DNA of 64,000 nt from Pseudomonas denitrificans (nom. rej.) (GTDB taxonomy: Bacteria; Pseudomonadota; Gammaproteobacteria; Pseudomonadales; Pseudomonadaceae), in the NCBI RefSeq assembly GCF_008807415.1, contig NZ_CP043626.1, forward strand, positions 6,796,501 to 6,860,500. The letters run 5' to 3'. The notes beneath the pieces are model-generated. The model was not told the DNA's origin, ran no database searches, and saw nothing but the letters and a program-made list of their open reading frames with translations. Positions within the stretch are counted from its first letter, which is position 1. Each line of letters starts with the position of its first letter. The position numbers and the translations under genes were made by a program. This document shows, in pieces, positions 62,827 to 64,000 of this stretch.

Positions 62827-64000
62827 ATGCAAACCCTGAAACGCAGCATGGCTGCGCTGGTCGCCCTGCTGGCCCTGAGCCTGTCGGTCACCGCGCGGGC
62901 TGAACTACCGGACTTCACTCCGCTGGTCGAGAAGGCCTCGCCGGCGGTGGTCAACATCAGTACCACCCAGAAACTTCCCGACCGCTCCAACGCGCAGATG
63001 GGCATTCCGGACCTCGACGGCCTGCCGCCGGGCCTGCGCGAATTCTTCGAGCGCAGCATTCCCCGCGGCCAGGGCGGTCAGGGTCAGGCGCCCCGTGGCC
63101 AGCAGCGCGAGGCTCAGTCGCTGGGTTCGGGCTTCATCATTTCCGATGATGGCTACATCCTCACCAACAACCACGTGGTGGCCGACGCCGACGAGATCCT
63201 CGTACGCCTGTCCGACCGCAGCGAGCACAAGGCCAAGCTGGTCGGTGCCGATCCGCGCAGCGACGTGGCCGTGCTGAAGATCGATGCCAAGGGCCTGCCG
63301 ACGCTCAAGCTGGGCGATTCCGACAAGCTGAAGGTCGGCGAGTGGGTGCTGGCCATCGGTTCGCCGTTCGGCTTCGACCACTCGGTGACTGCCGGTATCG
63401 TCAGCGCCAAGGGCCGCAGCCTGCCGAACGAGAACTACGTGCCGTTCATCCAGACCGACGTGGCGATCAACCCGGGCAACTCCGGTGGTCCGCTGCTGAA
63501 CCTGCAGGGCGAAGTGGTGGGTATCAACTCGCAGATCTTCACCCGTTCCGGCGGCTTCATGGGCCTTTCCTTCGCGATTCCGATCGATGTGGCGCTGAAC
63601 GTCGCCGATCAGCTCAAGGCCGGCGGCAAGGTCAACCGTGGCTGGCTGGGCGTGGTGATCCAGGAAGTGAACAAGGACCTGGCCGAATCCTTCGGTCTCG
63701 ACAAACCGGCCGGCGCGCTGGTCGCGCAGCTGGTGGAAGACGGCCCGGCGGCCAAGGGCGGCCTGCAGGTGGGTGACGTGATCCTGAGCCTGAACGGCCA
63801 GACCATCAATGAATCCGCCGACCTGCCGCACCTGGTGGGCAACATGAAGCCGGGCGACAAGGCGTCCCTGGAAGTCATCCGTGACAACAAGCGCCAGACC
63901 CTGAGCCTGACCATCGGCAGCCTGCCGGACGACGACGATGCCGTCGCCGCAGTCGAGGGCAAGGGTGCCGAGCGCAGCAGCAACCGCATGGGTGTGACCG
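62827..64000 (+). CDS. mucD: MucD periplasmic serine protease (DegP/HtrA), 3' end cut by window
   Basis: 391 codons are present and the C-terminus lies beyond the window. A signal peptide ends near VTARA (25). The trypsin-like protease domain carries the triad H116 (TNNHVV), D146 (DPRSDVAVL) and S219 (GNSGGPL). The first PDZ domain begins near residue 270 (RGWLGVVIQEV) and a second PDZ is expected beyond the edge. It degrades misfolded envelope proteins and lowers AlgU activation. It starts 36 bp after mucC in the same operon. Confidence 0.95.
   Translation, partial: MQTLKRSMAALVALLALSLSVTARAELPDFTPLVEKASPAVVNISTTQKLPDRSNAQMGIPDLDGLPPGLREFFERSIPRGQGGQGQAPRGQQREAQSLGSGFIISDDGYILTNNHVVADADEILVRLSDRSEHKAKLVGADPRSDVAVLKIDAKGLPTLKLGDSDKLKVGEWVLAIGSPFGFDHSVTAGIVSAKGRSLPNENYVPFIQTDVAINPGNSGGPLLNLQGEVVGINSQIFTRSGGFMGLSFAIPIDVALNVADQLKAGGKVNRGWLGVVIQEVNKDLAESFGLDKPAGALVAQLVEDGPAAKGGLQVGDVILSLNGQTINESADLPHLVGNMKPGDKASLEVIRDNKRQTLSLTIGSLPDDDDAVAAVEGKGAERSSNRMGVT

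Overview
The window is a 64-kb piece of a high-GC Pseudomonas chromosome. The evidence is the intact algU-mucA-mucB-mucC-mucD locus, a block in the same order as P. aeruginosa PA0739-PA0766 (sdsB/sdsA, valine-degradation genes, ung, tctABC-opdH-tctDE, HDOD gene, ygfZ, sdhE, nadB, algU-muc; order recalled, not searched), and a complete Lap adhesin system of the P. fluorescens/P. putida type, which P. aeruginosa PAO1 is not known to have. A P. nitroreducens/P. citronellolis-like species is a guess only.

Layout. 1-976: truncated DUF2157 membrane protein. 1294-11743 (minus): a guanidine-assimilation operon. A guanidine-I (ykkC) riboswitch at 11640-11743 is followed by an ABC importer (binding protein, permease, ATPase), two DUF1989 proteins (carboxyguanidine deiminase CgdA/CgdB type), a biotin-dependent guanidine/urea carboxylase and allophanate hydrolase. 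Together they would convert guanidine to carboxyguanidine, allophanate, and finally ammonia and CO2. The carboxylase reading frame contains an in-frame block of about 88 residues made of chromosomal palindromic repeats. 12015-12560: two small ORFs. 12564-15546: divergent LysR regulator and SdsA-type alkylsulfatase.

15655-38453: Lap biofilm locus. lapG (periplasmic protease), lapD (c-di-GMP receptor with degenerate GGDEF and EAL domains), a 109-aa conserved gene, the 4720-aa adhesin lapA (minus strand) and, divergently, lapE-lapB-lapC (type I secretion). LapA carries a retention module with a TAAG cleavage site, more than 30 repeats of about 100 residues, a PA14-like domain, a VWA domain with an apparent domain insertion, RTX repeats and a C-terminal secretion region.

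38797-45828: NAD(P)-binding protein, potassium-channel-like protein, and a valine/isobutyryl-CoA degradation cluster (mmsB, 3-hydroxyisobutyryl-CoA hydrolase, enoyl-CoA hydratase, acyl-CoA dehydrogenase) with a divergent AraC regulator; no methylmalonate-semialdehyde dehydrogenase is present. 45830-48597: solitary periplasmic binding protein, small membrane protein, ung. 48675-55376: tripartite tricarboxylate transporter tctCBA with an OprD-family porin and the TctDE two-component system. 55432-59695: HDOD protein, ygfZ, sdhE, ygfX, nadB. 60157-64000: algU-mucABCD envelope-stress locus, mucD cut by the window edge.

Several families of short palindromic repeats recur between genes. Four copies of one family are exactly 76 bp. 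They interrupt the guanidine and valine operons, and other families have entered the carboxylase gene itself.
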